Notes under the pieces: model-generated | The model's database searches: none | Told to the model about the DNA's origin: nothing | Seen by the model: only the letters and a program-made list of their open reading frames with translations | Assembly: GCF_016918855.1 (NCBI RefSeq) | Contig: NZ_JADKYB010000013.1 | Coordinates: 1 to 64,000, forward strand | DNA from: Actinacidiphila acididurans | GTDB taxonomy: Bacteria; Actinomycetota; Actinomycetes; Streptomycetales; Streptomycetaceae | DNA: 64,000 nucleotides | Direction: 5' to 3' | In this document: positions 7,146 to 15,432 of the stretch, one piece after another | How positions within the stretch are numbered: position 1 is the stretch's first letter | How the letters are laid out: each line of letters starts with the position of its first letter | Program-made: the position numbers and the translations under genes

Positions 7146-9380
7146 CTACCGCTCCTCCGCCGCCTCCTGCCGCAGTTCCGCCATGCGCCGGTGCAGCGCG
7201 CGGGCCTCGGCGGTGCGGCCGAGCTGTTCCAGGCAGTCGGCCTCGTCCTTGCGGCTGCTGATGCTGTCGGGGTGAGCGGGGCCGAGGACGCGCTCGCGGG
7301 CCTCGGCGACCTCGTGGTAGTGGCCGAGCGCCGCGGGCCAGCGGCCGAGCCAGCCGAGGGCCACCGCGACCTCGCGCCTGCTGACCAGGGTGTCGGGGTG
7401 GGCGGGGCCCAGGACGCGCTCGCGGACGGCGGCCACGTCGCGGGCCTCGACCAGGGCCCGGTCCCACTGGCCGAGGCGGCCGAGGTTGACGCCGAGGGCG
7501 TGCCGGGCCCGCAGGGTCTCCGGGTCGGCGGACCCCGCGGTGCGGGTGCGGGCTTCGGCCAGGTCCTCGAAGAGCGCCAGCGCCTCGGCGGTGCGGTCCA
7601 GCCGGCCCATGCAGATACCCGTCTCGTAGCGGGCGGCGAGCGTGTCGGGGTGGTCGGGGCCGAGACCGGCGGCCCGCGCCCGGGCGATCTCCTGGTACGT
7701 CTCCAGCGCCTGCTCCCACTGCCCGGCCCGGCCGAAGGCGTGCGCGACCTCGAACCGCGTGACCAGGGTGTCCGGGTCGTCCGCGCCGAGCACTCGCGCG
7801 CGGGCCTCGGCCACCTCGACGGCCATCGTGAACGCCTCCTGGGCGCGGCCGAGCTGCCCGAGATTGAAGGCCAGGTTGTGCTTGCAGTGCAGCGTGTCGG
7901 GGTGCTGCGGGCCCACCGTGCGCTCCCGCGCTTCGAGCACCTCGCGGTAGACCGTGTGCGCCTCCTCGTGGCGGCCCAGCCGCTCCATGGCGAAGGCCGC
8001 CTCGTGGCGGGCCGCGAGCGTGGCGGCGTCGTCGGGGCCGAGCACCCGGGCGCGTACGGCCGCGACGTACTCGTGCAGCGGCAGCGCCTCCTCGAGCCGC
8101 CCGAGCCGGGTCAGGCAGCAGGCCGCCTCGTAACGGCTGGTCAAGGTGTCGGGGTGGTCGGCGCCCAGGGCGCGGTCGCGGCCGGCGGCGACCTCGGTGT
8201 GCAGGTCGTACGCCTGCTGCCAGCGGCCGGCCGCGGCGAGCGTGGTGGCCTCGGTGTGGCGGGCGGCGAGCGCGGCCGACACGCCCGGGGCGGCCTGGGC
8301 GGGGACGGCGCGGGTGGACCAGGCCCCGGTGATGCCCGGGGTGGGCGGCACGGCGATGCGGTGGGCGCGGGTGGAGTGGGCGAGGGCGCCGGTGGTCAGG
8401 CCGCTGGCCCAGGCCGGCACCGGGGCGGGCGACTGATAAGGCGGCGTGCCGGCGGCGGCCCGCATCGCCTTGAGCCGGCCGCACACGTCGGCGGCGCTCT
8501 GCGGCCGGTCCTCGGGGTCCTTCGCGAGCAGGTCCAGGATCAGGCGCTCGAGGTCGGCGGGCAGATCGGGGCGCTTGCCGCGCGGCGGCTCGGGCGGGGT
8601 GTCGCGGTGGCCGACCAGGACGGCCCAGGCGTCGCCGAGGTCGAACGGCGCGGCGCCGGTGGCCAGTTCGTAGAGCACGCAGCCCAGCGAGTACAGGTCG
8701 CTGCGGTGGTCGACCCCCGAGCCGCCGATCTGCTCCGGCGACATGTAGTTGGGCGTGCCCATGGCGACGCCGGGACCGGTCAGCCGGGAGCTGAAGCCGA
8801 TGTCGTGACCGAGCCGGGCGATGCCGAAGTCGCAGATCTTCACCGAGCCGTCGGTGAGCCGGATGATGTTGGCCGGTTTCAGATCACGGTGCACGATGCC
8901 CTGGCCATGGGTGTACGCGAGCGCCGCCGCGACCTGTTCGGCGATGTCGGCGATGTCGGGGACGGGCAGCGGCTGGCGGCGGGCGTCGTCGAGCACCTGG
9001 AGCAGGTTGCGCCCGTCGAGCAGTTCCATCACCAGGAACAGCACTCCGTCGTGCTCGCCGAAGTCGTGCACCACCGTGATGCCGCGGTGCTGGAGGGAGG
9101 CGGCGACCCGGGCCTCACGGCGGAAGCGTTCCTGGACCATGCGGGTGAAGGTGGTGTCGTGGGCGCGCCCGGTGACCGGATTCAGGCACTTGACGGCGAC
9201 CCGGCGGCCCAGCGCCTCGTCCAGCGCGCGCCAGACCTCGCCCATCCCGCCCCGGCCGATCAGTTCCAGCAGCCGGTACCTGCCCTGGACGAGGGTGCCC
9301 CCGTCGCCCTCGTCACCTGCCGCGGACCCGGGCACTGCCGGGTCCGTACTGTGGTGTCCGCCGTTGTCTCCAGCCGCCAT
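7146..9380 (-). CDS. Ser/Thr protein kinase with C-terminal TPR repeats
   Basis: A 744-residue protein. The N-terminal kinase domain (about 34-300) has the glycine loop GRGGMGEV (42-49), VAVK (Lys64), HRDLKPAN (catalytic Asp166), DFG (Asp184) and a SPEQ version of the APE motif. A Pro/Ala-rich linker leads to eight or nine tetratricopeptide repeats of about 42 residues, each marked by a G-x-x-HPDTL segment (about 375-740). No transmembrane helix or PASTA domain is seen, so unlike PknB-type kinases it is likely cytosolic, with the TPR array selecting partners or substrates. ATG 9380 is the natural start. It stands alone between the hydrolase and the oxygenase gene. Confidence 0.92.
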   Translation of the reverse strand: MAAGDNGGHHSTDPAVPGSAAGDEGDGGTLVQGRYRLLELIGRGGMGEVWRALDEALGRRVAVKCLNPVTGRAHDTTFTRMVQERFRREARVAASLQHRGITVVHDFGEHDGVLFLVMELLDGRNLLQVLDDARRQPLPVPDIADIAEQVAAALAYTHGQGIVHRDLKPANIIRLTDGSVKICDFGIARLGHDIGFSSRLTGPGVAMGTPNYMSPEQIGGSGVDHRSDLYSLGCVLYELATGAAPFDLGDAWAVLVGHRDTPPEPPRGKRPDLPADLERLILDLLAKDPEDRPQSAADVCGRLKAMRAAAGTPPYQSPAPVPAWASGLTTGALAHSTRAHRIAVPPTPGITGAWSTRAVPAQAAPGVSAALAARHTEATTLAAAGRWQQAYDLHTEVAAGRDRALGADHPDTLTSRYEAACCLTRLGRLEEALPLHEYVAAVRARVLGPDDAATLAARHEAAFAMERLGRHEEAHTVYREVLEARERTVGPQHPDTLHCKHNLAFNLGQLGRAQEAFTMAVEVAEARARVLGADDPDTLVTRFEVAHAFGRAGQWEQALETYQEIARARAAGLGPDHPDTLAARYETGICMGRLDRTAEALALFEDLAEARTRTAGSADPETLRARHALGVNLGRLGQWDRALVEARDVAAVRERVLGPAHPDTLVSRREVAVALGWLGRWPAALGHYHEVAEARERVLGPAHPDSISSRKDEADCLEQLGRTAEARALHRRMAELRQEAAEER

Positions 9381-9583
9381 AAGGTGCCGTCGCCCCCGTG
9401 GTTACTCGGTGCTTCCCCGGTCCCAGTATGGCCGTGCCGGGCCGTGCGCGGGACCGCACATGAGGGCGTTTTCCCCCGCAATTCCCCTGCGCGTGCGCTC
9501 CTTTCACGCCCTTGCGGAAAGCCGTCGGGCCACTCCCGTCACGGAATGCCGCACGCGTCGCTGGACACACACGGCGGCCGGCG

Positions 9584-10438
9584 TCACGGCTTCGCGGGCA
9601 GCCGCCGCGCCGACGGGCGGGTGCCCGGGCCCAGCCGGCCGACCGCACCGAGGATGTGGCCGGGCGGGATCTGCCAGCGCAGGGTGGCCGGAACGGCCCG
9701 CAGGATCCGGCCGGTCGCGCGCAGCCTGCGGTCGGCGGACGCGGCCGACGGCGGGGTGCGGCCGTAGAGCTCGTGGGCGTACGGCGGCAGCGCCGCGAAG
9801 GCGGTGCCCGCGACGGCCGGCCACAGCGTGAACCGCATCGGCAGCAGCGGCCACGGCACCGGGGGCGCCTTGAGGAAGGCGACCACGTCGTGCGCCTCGG
9901 GAGTGGCGGCGAGCCGCGGGCGGATCGCCGCGAAGTAGTCGGCGAGCTGCGCGGTGCCGGCGGGCACGTCGGCCGGGTCGAGGCCGACCAGCCGGGCCGA
10001 CTCGCGCTGCTCGTCCACGTAGGCGTCGGCCTGCGCGTCGGTGAGCGGGTAGCCGGAGCGGCGGGCCACGCCGAGGTAGGAGTCGATCTCGGCGCAGTGC
10101 ACCCACAACAGCAGGTCCGGGTCGCCCACGCCGTACCGCTCGCCGGTCTCCGGGTCGATGGCGGTGAGCCGGCGGTGGATGCCGCGGACCCGGGCGCCGG
10201 CGCGCTCGGCGGCGGGCGCGGTGCCGTAGGTGGTCTCGCCGACGAAGGACGCGGTGCGCAGCAGCCGGCCCCAGGAGTCCCGGCGGTAGTCGGAGTTCTG
10301 CGTCACCCCGCGCACGGCCCGCGGCAGCAGCGCCTGGAGGTAGAGCGCCCGCACCCCGGCGACCCACATGATCGGGTCGCCGTGCATCTGCCAGGTCACC
10401 GAGCCGGGCCCGAACAGGCCGGGGTCCGCGTCACCCAT
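9584..10438 (-). CDS. MpaB-type oxygenase (DUF2236) family protein
   Basis: A 284-residue protein of the DUF2236 family, known as the ER-bound oxygenase MpaB/rubber oxygenase (Lcp)-like group of b-type heme enzymes. Recognisable features are the early GPGSVTWQMHGDPIMW, RLLRTASFVGETTYG, and DLLLWVHCAEIDSYL, the last matching the usual histidine-containing LLWVH segment. ATG 10438 follows AAGGAGG at an appropriate distance; the frame extends upstream without support. The gene is on the same strand as the crcB operon upstream, separated by 70 nt. The substrate is unknown; members act on alkenes, terpenoid side chains or polyisoprene. Confidence 0.82.
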   Translation of the reverse strand: MGDADPGLFGPGSVTWQMHGDPIMWVAGVRALYLQALLPRAVRGVTQNSDYRRDSWGRLLRTASFVGETTYGTAPAAERAGARVRGIHRRLTAIDPETGERYGVGDPDLLLWVHCAEIDSYLGVARRSGYPLTDAQADAYVDEQRESARLVGLDPADVPAGTAQLADYFAAIRPRLAATPEAHDVVAFLKAPPVPWPLLPMRFTLWPAVAGTAFAALPPYAHELYGRTPPSAASADRRLRATGRILRAVPATLRWQIPPGHILGAVGRLGPGTRPSARRLPAKP

Positions 10439-10510
10439 CACGCCCTCCTTCCGCCGCCCACGGTATCCGCCGCGGCGCGCCACCCGTACGGGAGTCCCGG
10501 GATCGCCCGT

Positions 10511-10888
10511 TCAGCCCCAGACGGCCTCGCCGATCGCGGCGCCGGTGAAGGCGGCGCCGAGCCCGGCGGCGACACTGCCGACGACGTTGACGACCGCGTA
10601 GAAACCGGCGCCGTCCTGGGCCAGCCGCAGCGTCTCGTAGGAGAAGGTCGAATACGTGGTCAGCGCCCCGCACAGGCCGGTGCCGATGAGGAGTTGCAGG
10701 TGCGGGGAGGCGGCGCCGGCGGTCGCGGCGCCACTGAGCACACCCAGGATCAGCGATCCGGTCACGTTGACGGCGAAGGTCCCCCACGGGAAGACGGTGT
10801 CGTGCCGGGACTGCACGGCGCGGTCGGTGAGGTAGCGCAGGGGCGCGCCGACCACCGCTCCGGCGATCACCAGCAGCCAGTTCGTCAC
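10511..10888 (-). CDS. crcB: Fluoride efflux channel CrcB/FluC, second subunit
   Basis: A 125-residue integral membrane protein with four hydrophobic segments. Conserved CrcB features include [10 protein letters not shown] near the N-terminus, [14 protein letters not shown] and [13 protein letters not shown], the last carrying the phenylalanine/threonine track of the fluoride pore. Start is GTG 10888, overlapping the DUF190 stop (GTGA). It is the second of two crcB copies in one operon; tandem crcB genes in actinobacteria and firmicutes often encode a heterodimeric Fluc channel. Function: passive export of fluoride across the cytoplasmic membrane. Confidence 0.93.
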   Translation of the reverse strand: MTNWLLVIAGAVVGAPLRYLTDRAVQSRHDTVFPWGTFAVNVTGSLILGVLSGAATAGAASPHLQLLIGTGLCGALTTYSTFSYETLRLAQDGAGFYAVVNVVGSVAAGLGAAFTGAAIGEAVWG

Positions 10889-11301
10889 GCCTGCTCCCCC
10901 GTTCCGGGCGCGCCGCCCCGGCCGTCCCCGGCGTCCGGGTCCGGTACGTCGGCGGGGGCCGGCCCCACGTCCCGGGCGGTGTACCGGATCACCTCGCAGG
11001 GGTCGAGGACCACCAGCCCCTCGGTGACGAGTTCGTCCAGTTCGGGGAGGAAGGCGCGCACGCGGTCCTCGGTGTCCACGATCACCACGGCGACCGGCAG
11101 GTCCTCGCTGAGCGAGAGCAGCCGGGCGGTGTGGACGACGCTGGAGGCGCCGAAGCCCTCGATGCCGCGGAACACCGACGCGCCGGCCAGGCCCGCGGCG
11201 CGGGCGCGGTGCACGATCTCGGCGAACAGCGGCTTGTGGTGCCAGCGGTCGTTCTCGCCAACCAGGACGGTCAGCCGCAGGGCGGGGCCGGTGAGTCTCA
11301 C
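10885..11301 (-). CDS. DUF190 domain-containing protein
   Basis: A 138-residue soluble protein resembling the PII-like DUF190 family: [19 protein letters not shown], then [21 protein letters not shown] and [14 protein letters not shown]. These proteins have a ferredoxin-like fold related to PII signalling proteins and are repeatedly found beside crcB. GTG 11301 overlaps the stop of the upstream crcB by 4 nt, and its own stop overlaps the second crcB by 4 nt. The last 25 residues are an acidic, Pro/Gly-rich tail. Probable role: regulator or sensor of the channel; the ligand is unknown. Confidence 0.88.
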   Translation of the reverse strand: MRLTGPALRLTVLVGENDRWHHKPLFAEIVHRARAAGLAGASVFRGIEGFGASSVVHTARLLSLSEDLPVAVVIVDTEDRVRAFLPELDELVTEGLVVLDPCEVIRYTARDVGPAPADVPDPDAGDGRGGAPGTGEQA

Positions 11302-11768
11302 TTCTGCCTCCGGGCGAAGATCCTGCGGGTGGCGGTGGCCGCGGCCCAGACCGCGAACAGGGCGGTGACCAGGGTCAGCGCGAGGTAGGCCAGGGCGATC
11401 CGGGGGTGACCGCCGTCGGTCAGCCGGCGGATGTCCACGGCGTACGTCGAGAAGGTGGTGAAGCCGCCGAGGATGCCGGTGCCGAAGAACGGCCGGACCA
11501 GGCGGTGCGCGGCCCACACGTCGGTGATCACCACCATGAAGGCACCGATGACCGCACACCCGACCGCGTTGATGATCAGGGTGGTCCAGGGGAAGGTGCC
11601 GGTGCCGGTCGGCCACAGCAGGCCGGCGCCGTAACGGGCACTGGCGCCGATCGCACCGCCGATCGCGACCACGGCGACCACCGGGCCCTGTCCGGACCGC
11701 GCGGCGGCGCGCTGGACGGGGACGCGGAACCGAGGCGCGGGGCGGCCGGCTGTCGGGGGGTTGGGCAC
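11298..11768 (-). CDS. crcB: Fluoride efflux channel CrcB/FluC, first subunit
   Basis: A 156-residue four-helix membrane protein with [25 protein letters not shown] and [15 protein letters not shown], all diagnostic of CrcB. It has an extra N-terminal stretch of about 28 residues rich in Pro, Ala and Arg. GTG 11768 follows GGAGAG at a good distance. The third residue of the pore track varies from the second copy, consistent with a heterodimer. It is the first gene of the crcB-DUF190-crcB operon and is preceded by a riboswitch-like leader at 11824-11880. Confidence 0.93.
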   Translation of the reverse strand: MPNPPTAGRPAPRFRVPVQRAAARSGQGPVVAVVAIGGAIGASARYGAGLLWPTGTGTFPWTTLIINAVGCAVIGAFMVVITDVWAAHRLVRPFFGTGILGGFTTFSTYAVDIRRLTDGGHPRIALAYLALTLVTALFAVWAAATATRRIFARRQK

Positions 11769-11823
11769 AGAACTCTCCTACTCGCAGGGCACGGCACAAA
11801 GTCGCACGACGTGCGTGTCGCAA

Positions 11824-11880
11824 GCAGGGACCGTTGGCGGCTCACCGAGCCGCGGTTCGGGTACGGCGGGCCCCACCGCC
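11824..11880 (-). ncRNA. Candidate fluoride (crcB-motif) riboswitch
   Basis: On the minus strand the leader contains GGCGGTGGGGCCCGCC (11880-11865), then AACCGCGGCTC, GAGCCGC and finally AACGGTCCCTGC. GGCG pairs with CGCC; GGGGCC in the loop can pair with the distal GGUCCC (11832-11827) using one G-U pair; between them lies a hairpin GCGGCTC/GAGCCGC. That order and topology (stem, loop pairing downstream, intervening hairpin) match the crcB motif. The usual GAUG is GGUG here, a deviation. The position, about 55 nt upstream of crcB on the right strand, strongly supports it. A covariance-model search would settle it. Confidence 0.65.
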
Positions 11881-11911
11881 GCGCGGAACCCGGGGGGCAC
11901 CGCTCGGGACG

Positions 11912-11917
11912 AGTCTA
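11912..11917 (-). promoter_or_regulatory. Possible -10 element for the crcB operon
   Basis: TAGACT on the minus strand at 11917-11912, about 30 nt before the riboswitch-like element. It overlaps the 3' end of the upstream TetR gene. No convincing -35 was found, so this is weak. Confidence 0.25.
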
Positions 11918-12667
11918 GCGAAGTCCCGGACCGGCCAGCCCGTCGACCACCAGGCGGATGGTCCGGTCGATCACGGCTTCCTGCGCCTTGGTGTCCAGGT
12001 GGCGCAGGGGACCGTCCAGCAGCAGGACCGAGACGCCGTGGACCGCGGCCCAGGCGGCGTACTCCGCGTCGGGCCGCGTCTCCTCGGGCATCCGCCCGGC
12101 CGCGACCAGCTCGTCCACGATCCCGCCGAGCAGGGAGAAGGCGGCGTCGTCCCGCACGCCGTCGCCGTCGTCGTCCAAGCCGTCGTCCTTGCCGGAGCTC
12201 GCTTCGGAGCTCCCGCCGGAACCGTCGCCGGAATTCGCGGCGGAGCCCTCCCCCGGACCGCCCGCCGGGTCCCCGCCCGCCCCTTCCAGCGGGCCGGCCG
12301 GCTCCGCGGTGGTCCGGCGGAAGGCGGTGGCGAAGCAGCCCGGCTCGGTGCGGGCGAAGTCGGTGTACGCCCAGCCGGCCGCGACCAGGCGGGCGACGGC
12401 GGTCTCGCCGGGGTCGGCGGCGGGCGGCACCGCGTCCAGCGCGGCGGTGATCCGCGCCGCGAGCATGGCCAGCGCCCGCTGCTTGACGTGTTCGAGCAGG
12501 TCCTGCTGGCCGCTGAAGTGCCGGTAGGCCGCCGTGGCCGACACCCCCGCCCGGCGGGCGGCCTCGCGCAGCACGACCGCCTCGGGACCGCCCGTCCGGG
12601 CCAGGCCGACACCGGCGTCCACCAGCGCGTTGGCCAGGTCTCCGTGGTGGTATGTGGTGCGGCTCAT
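11915..12667 (-). CDS. TetR-family regulator (WHG-domain type) with disordered insertion
   Basis: A 250-residue TetR regulator. The N-terminal HTH (VVLREAARRAGVSATAAYRHF, about 29-50) and a TetR C-terminal region with the WHG-type AVHGVSVLLLDGPL are clear. Between the two halves of the ligand domain, at about 120-165, is an unusual Gly/Ser/Asp-rich insertion that looks disordered. It diverges from an MMPL exporter, and two near-identical operator-like repeats lie in the shared promoter (12688-12749), so it most likely represses itself and the exporter. Confidence 0.88.
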   Translation of the reverse strand: MSRTTYHHGDLANALVDAGVGLARTGGPEAVVLREAARRAGVSATAAYRHFSGQQDLLEHVKQRALAMLAARITAALDAVPPAADPGETAVARLVAAGWAYTDFARTEPGCFATAFRRTTAEPAGPLEGAGGDPAGGPGEGSAANSGDGSGGSSEASSGKDDGLDDDGDGVRDDAAFSLLGGIVDELVAAGRMPEETRPDAEYAAWAAVHGVSVLLLDGPLRHLDTKAQEAVIDRTIRLVVDGLAGPGLR

Positions 12668-12687
12668 GTCAGCAATGATGCCCCAAA

Positions 12688-12749
12688 GTTGACGCCGTTA
12701 ACATCACCGTGCACACTGGAGGCGCTGAGAGTTAACACCGTTAACATCA
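12688..12749. promoter_or_regulatory. Paired operator repeats between TetR and MMPL genes
   Basis: Two copies of GTTRACRCCGTTAACATCA occur at 12688-12706 and 12731-12749, 43 bp apart (start to start, about four helical turns). They differ at two positions; both contain GTTAAC-type palindromic halves. Their location in the divergent promoter makes them the probable binding sites for the TetR protein. The first lies 21 nt from the TetR start and the second 15 nt from the MMPL start, so each could control one gene. Confidence 0.6.
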
Positions 12750-12763
12750 ACTGGGGGCACGTC

Positions 12764-14914
12764 ATGCTCGGCACATTCGGCTCGGCGGTTCACCGCAGGG
12801 CCAAGCTCGTCCTCGTCCTGACCGCACTGGCCGTGGCCGTCATGGGGGTCCTGGGCGCCGGCGCCTTCGGACAGCTCAAGAGCGGCGGCTTCGACGTGCC
12901 GGGAGCGCCCTCCACGCGTGCCGCGCACATCGTCGACACCACCTTCAACGGCGGATCCGACCTGGTGCTGGTCGTCAAGGCCAAGGCCGGCTCCATCGAC
13001 GGCGCGGCCCCGGCCGCCGCGGGCGCCGCGCTCACCCGCGCCCTGTCCGCCGACCCCGATGTGCGCGACGTCACCTCGTACTGGCCCGGCCACGACGCGG
13101 CGCTCAAGTCCCGCGACGGCGCCTCGGCGATGATCCTCGGCAACGTCGACAGCGACAACAAGGAGCTGGTCGGCCGGGTGCTCGGCACCTACGTGCACGA
13201 CAGCGGCGCGGTCACCGTACGGGCCGGCGGCAAGGCGGTGGTGAATCACGACGTCAGCTCACAGGTCGTCAAGGACCTGGGGCTCGCCGAGGGGATCGCG
13301 GTGCCGGTGACCCTGGTGCTGCTGGTGCTGGCCTTCGGCGGCCTGGTGGCCGCGATGCTGCCGCTTGCGGTCGGCCTGGTCGCGGCGCTGGGCACCTTCG
13401 CGGAACTGGCGGTGCTCGGCCGGCTCACCAATGTCTCGGTCTACGCCGTCAACCTGACCACCGCGCTCGGCCTCGCCCTCGGCGTGGACTACGCGCTGCT
13501 GATGGTGGCGCGCTACCGCGAACTGACCGCGCGCGGCGCGGATTCACGCACTGCGGTGGTCACCACCGTGCGCACCGCGGGCCGCACCATCCTGTTCTCC
13601 GCGGCGACCGTGGCCGCGGCCCTGGCCGCGATGCTCGTCTTCCCGCTGTTCTTCCTGCGCTCCTTCGCCTACGCGGGTATCGGCGTGGTGGCGGTGGCCG
13701 CGATCAGCGCGCTGGTGATCGTGCCCGCACTGCTCACCGTGCTCGGCAAGCGGGTCGAGGTCGGGCGGCTGCCCTGGTCCCGGCGCCGGCAGGGGCGCAG
13801 TGACGGCGAGGCACCGTTCTGGGGCCGGCTGGCCGGAGCGGTGATGCGCCGCCCGGTGCTGGCACTCGCGCCGCTGGCCCTGCTGCTGGCGATGGCGAGC
13901 CCGCTGCTGCACGCGGTGTTCGGCACCCCCGACGAGCAGGTGCTGCCCACCTCGGCGCCGGCCCGGCAGACCGCCGAGCAACTGCGCACCGACTTCCCCG
14001 GCGACCAGGCGACCTCGCTCCAGGTGGTCGTCAAGGGCGACCCGGCCGCGCTGCCCGGCCGGCTCACCGCGATGCCGCACGTGGTCCGGGTCCAGGACGC
14101 CGACGCGGCCGGCACCCACCTCTACACCGTCTACACCGACCTGGGCAGCCACTCGTCGGCCGCGCAGCACCTGGTCGGCGACATCAGGGCGCTGCCGGTG
14201 CCGCACGGGGACACCGTCCTGGTCGGCGGGGACGCGGCGGCGCTGGTCGACGCCAAGCAGACCATCGGCGACCGACTGCCGTACGCGGCCGGGCTGGTGG
14301 GCCTGACCACGCTGGTGGTGCTGTTCCTGTTCACCGGAAGCGTCGCCCAGCCGCTGCGGGCCCTGGTGCTCAACCTGCTCGGCATCAGCGCCTCGGCCGG
14401 GACCATGGTGTGGATCTTCCAGGACGGCCACCTGGCGTCCTGGCTGGGCTTCACCCCGCGCCCCATGGACACGGCAATGACGGTGCTGCTGTGCTGCATC
14501 ACCTTCGGCCTGTCCATGGACTACGAGATCTTCCTCACCAGCCGGATCAAGGAACTGCACGACGCCGGGGCCGACCGGACCGCGGCGGTGACCGAGGGGC
14601 TGGCCCGCACCGGCCGGATCGTGTCGACGGCGGCCGGCCTGCTGGCGGTCACCTTCTTCGCCTTCGGCACCGCCTCGGTCAGCTTCCTGCAGATGTTCGG
14701 CATCGGCTGCGGGCTGGCCATCCTGGTGGACGCCCTGCTGATCCGAGGCGTCCTGGTGCCGGCCTCGATGCGGCTGCTGGGCCGGCACGCCTGGACCGCC
14801 CCTCGCGTCCTGCGCCGGCTGCACGACCGGGTGGGCCTGAGCGAGTCGGGGTCGGACCCCGATCCGGAGCAGGAGGCCTCCGCCGAGCCGGTGGGCGCGG
14901 GAGCGGGCCGCTAG
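12764..14914 (+). CDS. MMPL-family (RND superfamily) exporter
   Basis: A 716-residue membrane protein made of two homologous halves, each with one N-terminal helix, an extracytoplasmic domain and a block of five helices (about 12 helices in all). The helical blocks contain the MMPL pattern GVDYALLMVARYREL in the first half and GLSMDYEIFLTSRIKEL in the second, with the proton-relay Asp-Tyr pair. Length is normal for actinobacterial MMPL proteins, which export lipids, siderophores or antibiotics. ATG 12764 was chosen since the first helix begins about 12 residues in and GGGGG precedes it. Regulated by the divergent TetR. Confidence 0.92.
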   Translation: MLGTFGSAVHRRAKLVLVLTALAVAVMGVLGAGAFGQLKSGGFDVPGAPSTRAAHIVDTTFNGGSDLVLVVKAKAGSIDGAAPAAAGAALTRALSADPDVRDVTSYWPGHDAALKSRDGASAMILGNVDSDNKELVGRVLGTYVHDSGAVTVRAGGKAVVNHDVSSQVVKDLGLAEGIAVPVTLVLLVLAFGGLVAAMLPLAVGLVAALGTFAELAVLGRLTNVSVYAVNLTTALGLALGVDYALLMVARYRELTARGADSRTAVVTTVRTAGRTILFSAATVAAALAAMLVFPLFFLRSFAYAGIGVVAVAAISALVIVPALLTVLGKRVEVGRLPWSRRRQGRSDGEAPFWGRLAGAVMRRPVLALAPLALLLAMASPLLHAVFGTPDEQVLPTSAPARQTAEQLRTDFPGDQATSLQVVVKGDPAALPGRLTAMPHVVRVQDADAAGTHLYTVYTDLGSHSSAAQHLVGDIRALPVPHGDTVLVGGDAAALVDAKQTIGDRLPYAAGLVGLTTLVVLFLFTGSVAQPLRALVLNLLGISASAGTMVWIFQDGHLASWLGFTPRPMDTAMTVLLCCITFGLSMDYEIFLTSRIKELHDAGADRTAAVTEGLARTGRIVSTAAGLLAVTFFAFGTASVSFLQMFGIGCGLAILVDALLIRGVLVPASMRLLGRHAWTAPRVLRRLHDRVGLSESGSDPDPEQEASAEPVGAGAGR

Positions 14915-15002
14915 ACCGGCCGGGCCGGGGGCCGGTCCGGAGCCGGGTCCGGGCCGGCCGGGATCCCGCCGGAGTACGGCCCGAATCCCGCCGGAGCACA
15001 GG

Positions 15003-15041
15003 CGACCGGCCGTCCGCTGCTCGGCAGCGGACGGCCGGTCG
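15003..15041. terminator. Bidirectional terminator after MMPL gene and UBP operon
   Basis: A perfect 18-bp GC-rich stem (15003-15020 with 15024-15041) around the three-base loop TCG. It separates the convergent MMPL exporter and the UBP zinc-finger gene. Confidence 0.75.
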
Positions 15042-15078
15042 TGGCGTTGCGGCGAGGGCCTGGTGTCCCCCGGGCGGC

Positions 15079-15432
15079 TCAGCGGTGCAGCTTGTCCCGC
15101 CAGTCCTCGGGGACCCGGCCGGCCGGGCCGGGCACGGGCTGGTCCTCCGGGTGGCTCAGCGGCGGGGCGAGTTCCGGACCGTCCTCCACGTACTCCTCGC
15201 TGGTGAAGTTCCAGAACCACTCCTCGCCGGGCTCGTAGGAGCGGATCACCGGGTGGCCGGTGGCCGCGGCGTGCGCGCTGGCGTGCTGGCCCGGCGAGGT
15301 GTCGCAGCAGCCGATCTGGCCGCACTCGGCGCACCGGCGCAGGTGGTACCACCAGCCGGACGTGTTGTCGCACTCCGCGCAGCCGGGGCCGCTGGGCGCG
15401 GCGGTCGGGTCGATCCCTGGAATGGCGGTCAT
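15079..15432 (-). CDS. UBP-type zinc-finger protein
   Basis: A 117-residue protein with a UBP-type zinc finger at residues 18-62: C18-x2-C21, C34-x2-C37, C42/C43, H50, H54 and H60. In eukaryotes this domain binds the C-terminus of ubiquitin; bacterial versions are small stand-alone proteins of unknown ligand. A GEEWFWNFTSEEYV segment follows, which is common in bacterial members. The start overlaps the stop of the histidine kinase by 4 nt (ATGA), making it the third gene of a redox-signalling operon. It may bind a C-terminal peptide of a partner, but this is inference. Confidence 0.87.
   Translation of the reverse strand: MTAIPGIDPTAAPSGPGCAECDNTSGWWYHLRRCAECGQIGCCDTSPGQHASAHAAATGHPVIRSYEPGEEWFWNFTSEEYVEDGPELAPPLSHPEDQPVPGPAGRVPEDWRDKLHR

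Noticed and set aside
7390-8280. Regular repeats of about 126 bp that could suggest a CRISPR array or minisatellite
   Set aside because: The period equals 42 codons and the repeats translate into TPR units of the kinase gene; the spacers are not unique DNA.
5583-9767. A 1394-codon open frame on the plus strand opposite transposase, hydrolase and kinase genes
   Set aside because: It is antisense to three well-supported genes, its codon use follows from their third-position GC bias, and no domain is recognisable in it.
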